From the NCBI GenBank assembly GCA_965533275.1, contig CBESWG010000046.1, positions 1-23,316 on the forward strand: 23,316 bases of DNA. The letters are read 5' to 3'. A program made the translations under genes and the position numbers. This document shows positions 15,420 to 22,560 of the stretch, in pieces. The stretch's first letter is position 1; each line of letters begins with the position of its first letter. The notes under the pieces are model-generated. The model was not told the origin of the DNA and made no database searches. It worked only from the letters and a program-made list of their open reading frames with translations. This stretch comes from JAUXEH01 sp965533275 (lineage in GTDB: Bacteria > Acidobacteriota > Aminicenantia > Aminicenantales > Aminicenantaceae).

Positions 15420-16298
15420 ATGAAATTAAGCTATTTTCCCGGGTGTACTCTTAAGAATCATGCCAAGAACTTTGAAGATTCCGCCCTATGCGCCCTCGAA
15501 ACCCTGGATGTCACCGTCCAGGAACTCGACCGCTGGAACTGCTGCGGCACAGTCTTCTCCCTGACAACCGACGACCTCATCCACCACGTCGCTCCTGTCC
15601 GCAACCTGATCCGCACCAAGCAGCAGGACTCCGACAAGCTCATGACTCTGTGCGCGATGTGCTTCAACACACTCAAGCGTTCGAACGAGCGGGTCAAGGG
15701 CAGCCAGGAAGACCTGGACATCATCAACGACCTCATGTACCGCGAGGAGATCAAGTACGAGGGGGACGTCGAGGTCCTACACCTGCTCGAGATCCTCAAG
15801 AACGACATCAAGTTCGATAATCTCAGCCAGAAGGTCAGCAAGCCTCTCAAGGATCTAAAAGTGGCAAGTTACTACGGCTGTTATCTGGTCCGCCCCGAAG
15901 ATATCGCCATCGACGATGCGGAAAATCCCGTGATCCTGGATGAGCTCATGGAGACCCTGGGCGCCACGGCCATCGACTTCCCCTTCAAGGTGGAATGCTG
16001 CGGGGCCTACCAGACCGTCGACAAACCCGAGGTGGTCGCCGACCGCACCAACCAGATCCTCTCCTCGGCACGGAAACAGGGCGCCGAGGTGGTGGTGGTC
16101 AGCTGCCCCCTCTGCGCATTCAACCTGGACCACCGGCAGAAAGAGACGGTGGCCCTGTTCCCCGAGTTCAAGAGCATGCCGGTCCTGTACTTCACGCAGC
16201 TCCTCGCGATAGCCCTGGGCTGTCCCGAGGAAAGCCTGAGGTTCGACCTGCATCACATAGATCCCAAACCCATTCTGCAAGAAAAAGGATTAATCTGA
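15420..16298 (+). CDS. hdrB: heterodisulfide reductase subunit B-like protein (two CCG domains)
   Basis: A 292-residue protein built of two cysteine-rich CCG domains, the fold that binds the non-cubane [4Fe-4S] clusters of HdrB where a disulfide is reduced. The first motif is Cys9, Cys41-Cys42, Cys78, Cys81 (CX31CCX35CX2C). The second is Cys154, Cys193-Cys194, Cys229, Cys232 (CX38CCX34CX2C). Both are complete, so both clusters should form. In methanogens the substrate is CoM-S-S-CoB. In bacteria the partner is usually unknown, with DsrC-like proteins or small thiols proposed. AGAGGA lies ten bases before the ATG. korD follows seven bases after its stop. Confidence 0.93.
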   Translation: MKLSYFPGCTLKNHAKNFEDSALCALETLDVTVQELDRWNCCGTVFSLTTDDLIHHVAPVRNLIRTKQQDSDKLMTLCAMCFNTLKRSNERVKGSQEDLDIINDLMYREEIKYEGDVEVLHLLEILKNDIKFDNLSQKVSKPLKDLKVASYYGCYLVRPEDIAIDDAENPVILDELMETLGATAIDFPFKVECCGAYQTVDKPEVVADRTNQILSSARKQGAEVVVVSCPLCAFNLDHRQKETVALFPEFKSMPVLYFTQLLAIALGCPEESLRFDLHHIDPKPILQEKGLI

Positions 16299-16305
16299 GG
16301 TAACC

Positions 16306-16584
16306 ATGTCTTACTTTGGAGATTTAAAACCGATCATCGGCGAAATTCATATCAATAAGGACCGGTGTAAGGGATGCGCATTTTGTGTGGAGTATTGTCC
16401 GCGGGATATCCTTGAGTTGTCCGAAGAGTTCAATGTCAAGGGTTACCATCCTCCTTTCGTGAAAAAACCGGAGGAATGCTGCTACTGTCAGCTGTGCGAG
16501 ACGATCTGCCCTGAATTTGCCATCTTTGTCACGGTCAAAGAAGAAGAGGAGGTAGAAGGTGAAAATGTCGAAAGCAGATCCTAA
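16306..16584 (+). CDS. korD: 2-oxoacid:ferredoxin oxidoreductase delta subunit (2x[4Fe-4S] ferredoxin)
   Basis: A 92-residue ferredoxin with two CxxCxxCxxxCP motifs, at Cys21, 24, 27, 31 and Cys58, 61, 64, 68, the second with an extra Cys59. The KGCAFCVEYCPRDIL form and the position directly before korA match the delta/ferredoxin subunit of 2-oxoglutarate- and related 2-oxoacid:ferredoxin oxidoreductases, where it passes electrons from the thiamine enzyme to soluble carriers. The C-terminus is very acidic (EEEEVEGE). The gene's last 20 bases overlap the start of korA in another frame, so the two are probably made in a fixed ratio. Confidence 0.9.
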   Translation: MSYFGDLKPIIGEIHINKDRCKGCAFCVEYCPRDILELSEEFNVKGYHPPFVKKPEECCYCQLCETICPEFAIFVTVKEEEEVEGENVESRS

Positions 16585-17725
16585 AGGCGTATTGACCGGG
16601 CCGCACTTCATGGATGGCGACTATGCCATCGCGGAGGGTGCTCTGGCTGCCGGTTGCCGCTTTTTTGCAGGTTATCCCATCACGCCCTCCACAGAGACGG
16701 CAGAGCACTTCTCATCCCGCATCCCCATGGTGGGCGGCGTGTTCATCCAGATGGAGGACGAGCTGGCCTCGATCGCAGCCCTGATCGGCGGCGCCTGGGG
16801 AGGAAAAAAGGTCATGACCGTCACATCCGGTCCGGGCTTCTCCCTGATGATGGAAAACCTCGGCCTGGCTGTGATGCAGGAAGTTCCCCTGGTCCTCGCC
16901 AACGTCCAGAGAGGCGGCCCCTCGACCGGGCTCCCCACACTGACCGGACAGCAGGACATGATGCAGGCCCGCTGGGGCTCGCACGGAGATTACCGCATCA
17001 TCGCCCTCTCCCCCGATTCTCCCCAGGAATGTTTCGACCTCACTATCGAGGCCTTCAACCTGTCGGAGACCTACCGGGTCCCGGTCCTTCTCATGACGGA
17101 CGAGTGTGTGGGCCACATGCACGAGAAGGTCGTCATACCGGAGGCCGACGAGATCGATGTCGTCGATAGGAAGTGGTACACCGGACCCAAGGACAAGTAC
17201 CTGCCCTACAAGAACGACAAGGACGGCATCCCGTTCATGGTCAAGTCCGGAGACGGCTACCGTTTCCACACAACCGGCCTGACCCATGACGAGCGGGGAT
17301 ATCCCGACCTCAACGCCGAAACCCAGAAAATCAAGGTAAAGCACCTGATCGATAAGATCGACGGCAACGCCGAAAAGATCATCAAGCTGGAAGAGATGGA
17401 GACCGAGGGCGCCGAGGTCGTGGTGATGTCCTACGGGATCACCTCCCGCGTGGCCTACAAGGCCGTGCAGGACGCCAGGGCAGCAGGGATCAAGGTCGGC
17501 ACCTGCCGCCTGATCACGGTCTGGCCCTTCCCCGAGAAGCGGGTCAAAGAACTGGCCAAGAAGGTCAAGGCCATCGTGATGCCGGAGATCAATGCCGGCC
17601 AGGTGGTCCAGGAGCTCGAACGCCAGGTCGCCAAGGAATGCAAAGTGATCAGCGTCCCACACTACGGCGGCTGGGTCCACGATCCAAACGACATATTGAA
17701 GGCCATCAAGGAGGCGGTAAGATGA
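16565..17725 (+). CDS. korA: 2-oxoacid (probably 2-oxoglutarate):ferredoxin oxidoreductase, alpha subunit
   Basis: A 386-residue alpha subunit containing the pyrimidine-binding domain of the thiamine enzyme and the following domain. Seen: FAGYPITPSTE near the N-terminus, QMEDELASIAALIGGAWGG, TSGPGFSLMMEN, and VQRGGPSTGLPT with the conserved Arg-Gly-Gly-Pro-Ser-Thr. The C-terminal domain is marked by VVMSYGITSRVAYKAV and CRLITVWPFP. These are the hallmarks of KorA- or VorB-type subunits that oxidatively decarboxylate a 2-oxoacid to its acyl-CoA while reducing ferredoxin. 2-Oxoglutarate is the likeliest substrate, but branched-chain 2-oxoacids cannot be excluded by eye. ATG 16565 is preferred to GTG 16559. 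The stop overlaps the korB start by four bases. Confidence 0.9.
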   Translation: MSKADPKGVLTGPHFMDGDYAIAEGALAAGCRFFAGYPITPSTETAEHFSSRIPMVGGVFIQMEDELASIAALIGGAWGGKKVMTVTSGPGFSLMMENLGLAVMQEVPLVLANVQRGGPSTGLPTLTGQQDMMQARWGSHGDYRIIALSPDSPQECFDLTIEAFNLSETYRVPVLLMTDECVGHMHEKVVIPEADEIDVVDRKWYTGPKDKYLPYKNDKDGIPFMVKSGDGYRFHTTGLTHDERGYPDLNAETQKIKVKHLIDKIDGNAEKIIKLEEMETEGAEVVVMSYGITSRVAYKAVQDARAAGIKVGTCRLITVWPFPEKRVKELAKKVKAIVMPEINAGQVVQELERQVAKECKVISVPHYGGWVHDPNDILKAIKEAVR

Positions 17726-18594
17726 CCAAAGCTGCGGCAAAGAAGCCCCCCACAAACCCAATGGAAGACCTGCTCCGCATGGACCGCATCCCCCACATCT
17801 GGTGTCCGGGCTGCGGCATCGGAACCGTGGTGACATCCTTCGCTGAGGCGCTCAAGAAGAACAAGGAAGACCTGAACAAGGTCGTCATCGTCTCCGGGAT
17901 CGGCTGCACCGGCCGCGTGGCCGGCTATGTCAAGCTGGACTCCTTCCACACCACACACGGCCGGGCTGTTCCCTATGCCACCGGTTTGAAGCTGGCCAAT
18001 CCCGACACAAAAGTCGTGGTGTTCAGCGGCGACGGAGATCTTTCCGGGATCGGCGGCAACCATCTCATCCATGCCGCCCGCCGTAACCTGGACATGACCA
18101 TCATCTGCGTCAACAACTTCAACTACGCCATGACCGGGGGCCAGGTGGCACCGACCACGCCGAAGATGGCCAACGCGTCCACCGCTCCCTACGGCAACTT
18201 CGAGAACGCCTTCAACCTCCCCTACTTATTGGAGTCGGCCGGAGCCACCTATGTGGCGCGCTGGACCTCGCTTCACTTCCGGAGGACGACCAAGTCCATC
18301 CAGGAAGCTATGAACAAGCGCGGCCTCTCCTTCGTGGAGGTCATCGCTCCCTGCGTGACACTCTATGCCCGCCGCAACCGCCTGGGGGACGGCCTCAACC
18401 TGCTGAAGTACTACTACGACAACTCCGAGATCAAACACGGCGCCGACACCAAGGACCTGGACATCAGCTACCAGGGCAAGATGGTCGTGGGTAAGTTCGT
18501 CGACAAAGACAAGCCCACGTTCCTGGACGCCATGAACACCCACATGACCACAGTGCTGGGAGATAAATTCGTGCCCTACGGAGAGAACAAATGA
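17722..18594 (+). CDS. korB: 2-oxoacid (probably 2-oxoglutarate):ferredoxin oxidoreductase, beta subunit
   Basis: A 290-residue beta subunit that binds thiamine diphosphate. The cofactor motif GDGD...NN is present (GDGDLSGIGGNHLIHAARR followed about ten residues later by VNNFNYAMTGGQ). HIWCPGCG near the N-terminus and SGIGCTGR are typical of KorB. TPKMANASTAPYG resembles the substrate-side loop of this family. ATG 17722 has AAGGAGGCGG upstream and overlaps the korA stop. An in-frame upstream ATG at 17638 lies inside korA and gives an unrelated extension. The stop overlaps the korC start, so alpha, beta and gamma are translationally linked. Confidence 0.92.
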   Translation: MTKAAAKKPPTNPMEDLLRMDRIPHIWCPGCGIGTVVTSFAEALKKNKEDLNKVVIVSGIGCTGRVAGYVKLDSFHTTHGRAVPYATGLKLANPDTKVVVFSGDGDLSGIGGNHLIHAARRNLDMTIICVNNFNYAMTGGQVAPTTPKMANASTAPYGNFENAFNLPYLLESAGATYVARWTSLHFRRTTKSIQEAMNKRGLSFVEVIAPCVTLYARRNRLGDGLNLLKYYYDNSEIKHGADTKDLDISYQGKMVVGKFVDKDKPTFLDAMNTHMTTVLGDKFVPYGENK

Positions 18595-19148
18595 CGACGG
18601 AAATCAGATTTTCAGGTTTTGGTGGGCAGGGGATCATCCGGCTGGCCCTCATCTCCGGGAAAGCGCTCGCCCTCTACGGGGACAAGTTCACCACCATGAC
18701 ACAGAGCTTCGGGCCCGAGGCCCGGGGCAGCGCCTGCAGCTCACAGCTGATATTCTCCGACGAACGCATCCTCTATCCCTACATCACGCGACCGGAGATA
18801 CTGGTGTCCATGTCCCAGGAAGCCTATGACAAATATGAGCCGGAGCTGCGCGACGACGGCATCCTGTGCATCGACAGCGACCTAGTGAAGCCCAAGCCTA
18901 CCAGGGACAAGATCAAGTCCTACGCCGTCCCCTCCACCCGTTTCGGCGAACAGCTGGGCAACCGCATCATCGCCAACCTGGTCATGCTGGGATTCTGCAC
19001 CGCCGTCACCAAGATAGCGACACCGGATGTCATGAAGAAGGCTCTGCCCGGCCTGGTCCCTGGCCGCTTCCTGGATCTCAACGTCAAGGCCTTTGACAAG
19101 GGATACGACTACGGCATCAAAATCCTTGAAGAGGAAAAGCAAAAATGA
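18591..19148 (+). CDS. korC: 2-oxoacid:ferredoxin oxidoreductase gamma subunit
   Basis: A 185-residue gamma subunit, family PF01558-type, recognised from FSGFGGQGIIRLALISGKAL at the start and TMTQSFGPEARGSACSSQL, which are conserved in gamma subunits of pyruvate and 2-oxoglutarate:ferredoxin oxidoreductases. ANLVMLGF and the PGRFLDLNVKAFDKGYDYG tail also fit. GGAGAG lies before the ATG, which overlaps the korB stop. Its own stop overlaps the hdrA start (ATGA, 19145-19148), so the last kor gene and hdrA are coupled with no gap. This is the key junction joining the two enzyme systems. Confidence 0.9.
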   Translation: MTTEIRFSGFGGQGIIRLALISGKALALYGDKFTTMTQSFGPEARGSACSSQLIFSDERILYPYITRPEILVSMSQEAYDKYEPELRDDGILCIDSDLVKPKPTRDKIKSYAVPSTRFGEQLGNRIIANLVMLGFCTAVTKIATPDVMKKALPGLVPGRFLDLNVKAFDKGYDYGIKILEEEKQK

Positions 19149-21094
19149 AGAAACGCACGGGCGTTTTTGTTTGTCACTGCGGGATCAACATCGCCGGCAC
19201 CGTCGATGTGGAGAAGGTTGCTGAAAAGCTGGCCGCATACCCCGGTGTCGACCACGCCGAAGACTATGTCTATATGTGTTCCGACCCAGGCCAGAAAAAG
19301 GTCATCGAGTCCATAAAAGAAAAGAAGCTGGACAACATCGTAGTCGCCTGCTGCTCCCCCAACCTGCACGAGTCCACCTTCCGCAACGCGGCCAAAGAAG
19401 CCGGCATCAACGAGTTCCAGTGCGAGATCGCCAATATCCGCGAACAGTGCAGCTGGGTCCACAAGGACAAGCCCAAGGCCACAGCCAAGGCGGAGCGGAT
19501 CACCAAGAGCGCGGTGGAGCGCGTCAAGAAGAATCAGTCTCTCGAGCCCTTCAGCATCCCAGTAACCCGCCGGGGCCTGGTGATCGGCGGCGGGATCGCC
19601 GGCATCCAGGCGGCGCTTGACATGGCCAACTCGGGATATGAGGTGGTCCTGGTGGAGCGGTCCCCATCTATCGGTGGACACATGATCCAGCTCTCCGAGA
19701 CCTTCCCCACACTGGACTGTTCGCAGTGCATCCTGACTCCCAAGATGGTGGAAGCCTCCAAACACCCCAAGATCAACGTCATGACCTACAGCGAGGTGAA
19801 GGGCATCTCCGGCTACGTAGGAAACTTCAAGGTGAAGATCCAAAAGAAGTCGACCTATGTCGATCCGGATAAATGCACCCTGTGCGATGAGTGTACCAAA
19901 GTGTGTCCGGTGGTCGTGCCCAACGAGTTTGACATCGGCCTGACCGGCCGCAAGGCCATCTACATTCCCTTCCCCCAGGCTGTCCCGGCCACCTATACAC
20001 TGGACTACGAAAACTGCCCGGGCCTCGTTCCCATCGCCTGCGGCAAGTGCGCCGACGTGTGCGATCCCGGCGCCATCGACTATGACATGCCGGACGAGAT
20101 CATCGAGGAAGAGGTGGGCGTCATCGTGATGGCCACCGGCTATGACCTCTACGACAAGGAAAACATGGCCGAATACGGCTACGGCAAGTATCCCGATGTC
20201 CTGGACGGGCTCCAGTTCGAGCGGATGCTGTCCGCCTCCGGCCCCACCCAGGGCAATATCATGCGACCCTCCGACCACAAGGAACCCAAGGAAGTGGTCT
20301 TCATCCAGTGTTCCGGATCAAGGGACCCCGAGATGCACTGTGCCTACTGCTCCAAGATCTGCTGTATGTACACGGCCAAGCACGCCATGCTCTACAAGCA
20401 CAAGGTCCACGACGGCCAGGCGTACATCTTCTACATCGACATCCGCTCGGGGGGCAAGAACTACGAAGAGTTCGTGCAGCGCACTACCGAGGAAGACGGC
20501 GTCCTTTATTTGCGCGGCAAGGTCTCCAAGATCTTCCAGGACGGCGAAACGATCAAGGTCTGGGGAGTGGACACCCTGTCCGGCAAGCACATCGAGATCG
20601 ACGCCGACATGGTGGTCCTGGCCCAGGCCATGCGGCCCTCGGATGGAGCCCAGGAGCTGGCCAAGACCATGAAGGTCGCCGTGGATAAGGACGGCTTCCT
20701 GGCTGAGGCGCACCCCAAACTCAAGCCGGTCGAGAGCGTAACCACCGGGATCTTCTATGCGGGCGCCGCCCAGGCACCCAAGGACATCCCGGAAGCCGTG
20801 GCCCAGGCCAGCGGCGCTGCTGCCAAGGCCATCGTGATCCTCTCGCAAGACCAGCTCTTCCACTCTCCCATGGTCGCGGAGGTCGAATACAACCTGTGCA
20901 CGGGCTGCGGAATGTGCGTAGATGTCTGCCCCTACGAGGCCATCGCGCTCAAGGACGGCAAAGCCGAGGTGAACGACGTGCTGTGTGAAGGCTGCGGGAC
21001 CTGCCAGGCGACCTGCCTGCGGGCCGCGGTCGTCGTTAAAAACCTGACCCCACTCCAAGTATTCGAGATGATTGAAGCTAGCATCGGAGGCTAA
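19145..21094 (+). CDS. hdrA: heterodisulfide reductase subunit A-like flavoprotein
   Basis: A 649-residue FAD and iron-sulfur protein, about the length of methanogen HdrA (about 650), the site of flavin-based electron bifurcation in Hdr complexes. In order: an N-terminal cysteine-containing domain (VCHCG, YMCSDPG, ACCSPNLHESTFR); an FAD fold with GGGIAG at 148-153 and ERSPSIGGHM; and a cysteine loop DCSQCIL. Inserted ferredoxin-type motifs follow at Cys244, 247, 250, 254 and Cys291, 299, 302, 306. Then comes a CSGSRD...CAYCSKICC stretch. The C-terminus holds two [4Fe-4S] motifs at Cys585, 588, 591, 595 and Cys614, 617, 620, 624. GAGGA precedes the start, which overlaps the korC stop. mvhD follows after five bases. 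Known HdrA proteins pass electrons to HdrBC and ferredoxin; that role is inferred here. Confidence 0.94.
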   Translation: MKKRTGVFVCHCGINIAGTVDVEKVAEKLAAYPGVDHAEDYVYMCSDPGQKKVIESIKEKKLDNIVVACCSPNLHESTFRNAAKEAGINEFQCEIANIREQCSWVHKDKPKATAKAERITKSAVERVKKNQSLEPFSIPVTRRGLVIGGGIAGIQAALDMANSGYEVVLVERSPSIGGHMIQLSETFPTLDCSQCILTPKMVEASKHPKINVMTYSEVKGISGYVGNFKVKIQKKSTYVDPDKCTLCDECTKVCPVVVPNEFDIGLTGRKAIYIPFPQAVPATYTLDYENCPGLVPIACGKCADVCDPGAIDYDMPDEIIEEEVGVIVMATGYDLYDKENMAEYGYGKYPDVLDGLQFERMLSASGPTQGNIMRPSDHKEPKEVVFIQCSGSRDPEMHCAYCSKICCMYTAKHAMLYKHKVHDGQAYIFYIDIRSGGKNYEEFVQRTTEEDGVLYLRGKVSKIFQDGETIKVWGVDTLSGKHIEIDADMVVLAQAMRPSDGAQELAKTMKVAVDKDGFLAEAHPKLKPVESVTTGIFYAGAAQAPKDIPEAVAQASGAAAKAIVILSQDQLFHSPMVAEVEYNLCTGCGMCVDVCPYEAIALKDGKAEVNDVLCEGCGTCQATCLRAAVVVKNLTPLQVFEMIEASIGG

Positions 21095-21099
21095 CCATC

Positions 21100-21525
21100 A
21101 TGGCGGACGAGAAATTCGAACCCAAAATCGTTGCGTTTCTGTGCAAATGGTGCTCCTCAGCCGGCAGTGACCTGGCCGGCGTATCGCGGATGCAGTACCC
21201 CCCGAATGTCGTGCCCATCCAGGTCATGTGTTCCGGAAGTGTCTCCCCGCTCTACATCTTCAACGCCTTCAAAAAGGGCGCCGACGGCGTCCTGGTCTCG
21301 GGCTGCCATCCCGGAGACTGCCACTACATAAAAGGCAACTACTATGCGCGCCGCCGTATCGCCCTGGTCAAGGACATGCTGGAGTTCATCGGCCTCGATC
21401 CCGAACGCTTCCAGATGTCCTGGGTCTCCGCAGCAGAGGGCACCAAATACACCCAGATCATAACGGACTTCGTGGATGTGCTCCAACCCCTTGGTCCTCA
21501 AGCAAAACTGAGGAGACGGCAATAA
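21100..21525 (+). CDS. mvhD: MvhD/FlxD-like [2Fe-2S] electron-transfer subunit
   Basis: A 141-residue protein of the MvhD family (F420-non-reducing hydrogenase iron-sulfur subunit D), which carries one [2Fe-2S] cluster and hands electrons to HdrA. The family cysteines are present: Cys15 and Cys18 in FLCKWCSSAGSDLAG, Cys44 in VMCSGSVSP, and Cys69 and Cys74 in SGCHPGDCHY. The YPPNV and GNYYARRR segments are also typical. GGAGG lies well placed before ATG 21100. No hydrogenase large or small subunit (mvhA, mvhG) is present in the window, so the name reflects the family rather than hydrogenase function. In Flx complexes the corresponding subunit is FlxD. The stop shares one base with the next start. 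Confidence 0.92.
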   Translation: MADEKFEPKIVAFLCKWCSSAGSDLAGVSRMQYPPNVVPIQVMCSGSVSPLYIFNAFKKGADGVLVSGCHPGDCHYIKGNYYARRRIALVKDMLEFIGLDPERFQMSWVSAAEGTKYTQIITDFVDVLQPLGPQAKLRRRQ

Positions 21526-22556
21526 TGGTCAATCTGGACGATCTCAAAAAGGAAGCCCAGCGTGTCCTGAAGGACGGAAAGGTCAAGTATATCATCGGGT
21601 ATACGCAGAGCACGGCCGGCAACATGGCCGCCCCCACCTTCATCACGGATCCGGATAGGATCGACGATCTCATCTGGGATCCCACCTGCGTGCACAACCT
21701 GGTCAAATTCCTGGTGGACGAGAAACACAGAAAAAGCCGGGAAAAAAATCCTGACACACGCCCCGTCGGGATCATGGTCAAAGGCTGTGACAGCCGGGCC
21801 ATAAACGTCCTGCTCCAGGAAAAGCTCATCGAGCGCGATGACGTGTTCATCTTGGGTGTCTCCTGTGAAGACCAGGGAGTCATCGATGAGGCGAAGCTGG
21901 CGGATCGGTACCGCGGCAAAACCATCCAGAGCATTGAGTTCGACGGCACCGGCACCGCTTCCGTGACCACCAGTGAGGGCACGATGAAGATTCCGGTCAA
22001 AGAGGTCCTGGCGGAACGCTGCGTAGAATGCCAGGCTCACTATCCGGTCGTCTATGACGTGTTCCTGGGGGACAAGACCTCCCGGGCAGTGGATGGGCCG
22101 TTCGCTTCTCTGCAGGAGCTCGAATCCAAGACCGTCGCTCAGCGATGGGAATTCTGGCAGGACCAGCTCAGCAAATGCGTCCGCTGTTATGCCTGCCGCT
22201 CCGCGTGCCCCATGTGCTACTGCGACGAATGTGTAGCCGACACCATCGTGTTCGCGGTCACGGCAGACACCACCTCAGAGGAAAAGGCCCAGAAGATCAA
22301 GTGGGTCGAAAAATCCCCGGACTCAGCCGAGAACTTCGGCTACCATCTGGTACGGGCCATCCATCTGGCCGGACGCTGCATCGACTGCGGAGAATGCGAG
22401 CGGGTCTGTCCGGTGAGCATCCCTCTGCGTTACCTCAATAAGAAACTCGAGAAATCGGCCAAGGACCTCTTCGACTACAAAGCGGGATTCGAAACTGACA
22501 AGCCGGCTCTGGTCGCCTCCTTCAAGGACGAAGACCCCGAAGATTTCATCAGGTGA
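21525..22556 (+). CDS. iron-sulfur electron-transfer subunit (Flx / FdhB-like, 4Fe-4S dicluster)
   Basis: A 343-residue protein with an N-terminal domain like those of FdhB/FrhB-type subunits (the MVKGCDSRAI segment with Cys88) and a C-terminal dicluster ferredoxin domain. Cysteines at 218, 221, 224, 228 (CVRCYACRSACP) and at 285, 288, 291, 295 (CIDCGECERVCP) should bind two [4Fe-4S] clusters. Further cysteines at 231, 233 and 236 (MCYCDEC) and a CVECQ pair earlier may bind another. The ATG at 21525 overlaps the mvhD stop by one base. The long open frame upstream of it is only the out-of-frame shadow of mvhD. Position and motifs fit FlxB or FlxC of the FlxABCD-HdrABC NADH-linked system, but I cannot tell which, so no symbol is given. 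Confidence 0.8.
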   Translation: MVNLDDLKKEAQRVLKDGKVKYIIGYTQSTAGNMAAPTFITDPDRIDDLIWDPTCVHNLVKFLVDEKHRKSREKNPDTRPVGIMVKGCDSRAINVLLQEKLIERDDVFILGVSCEDQGVIDEAKLADRYRGKTIQSIEFDGTGTASVTTSEGTMKIPVKEVLAERCVECQAHYPVVYDVFLGDKTSRAVDGPFASLQELESKTVAQRWEFWQDQLSKCVRCYACRSACPMCYCDECVADTIVFAVTADTTSEEKAQKIKWVEKSPDSAENFGYHLVRAIHLAGRCIDCGECERVCPVSIPLRYLNKKLEKSAKDLFDYKAGFETDKPALVASFKDEDPEDFIR

Positions 22557-22560
22557 GACC

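Noticed and set aside
16712..17836. 374-codon reverse-strand open frame opposite korA
   Set aside because: Same cause: a shadow of a strongly biased coding strand, with no domain and no ribosome site of note.
19109..20278. 389-codon reverse-strand open frame opposite hdrA
   Set aside because: Shadow of hdrA; histidine- and aspartate-rich translation typical of antisense reading of GC-rich genes.
21228..21524. N-terminal extension of the Flx-type subunit to an ATG at 21228
   Set aside because: The extension is the mvhD gene read in another frame, arginine- and proline-rich. The ATG at 21525 gives the family-like start.
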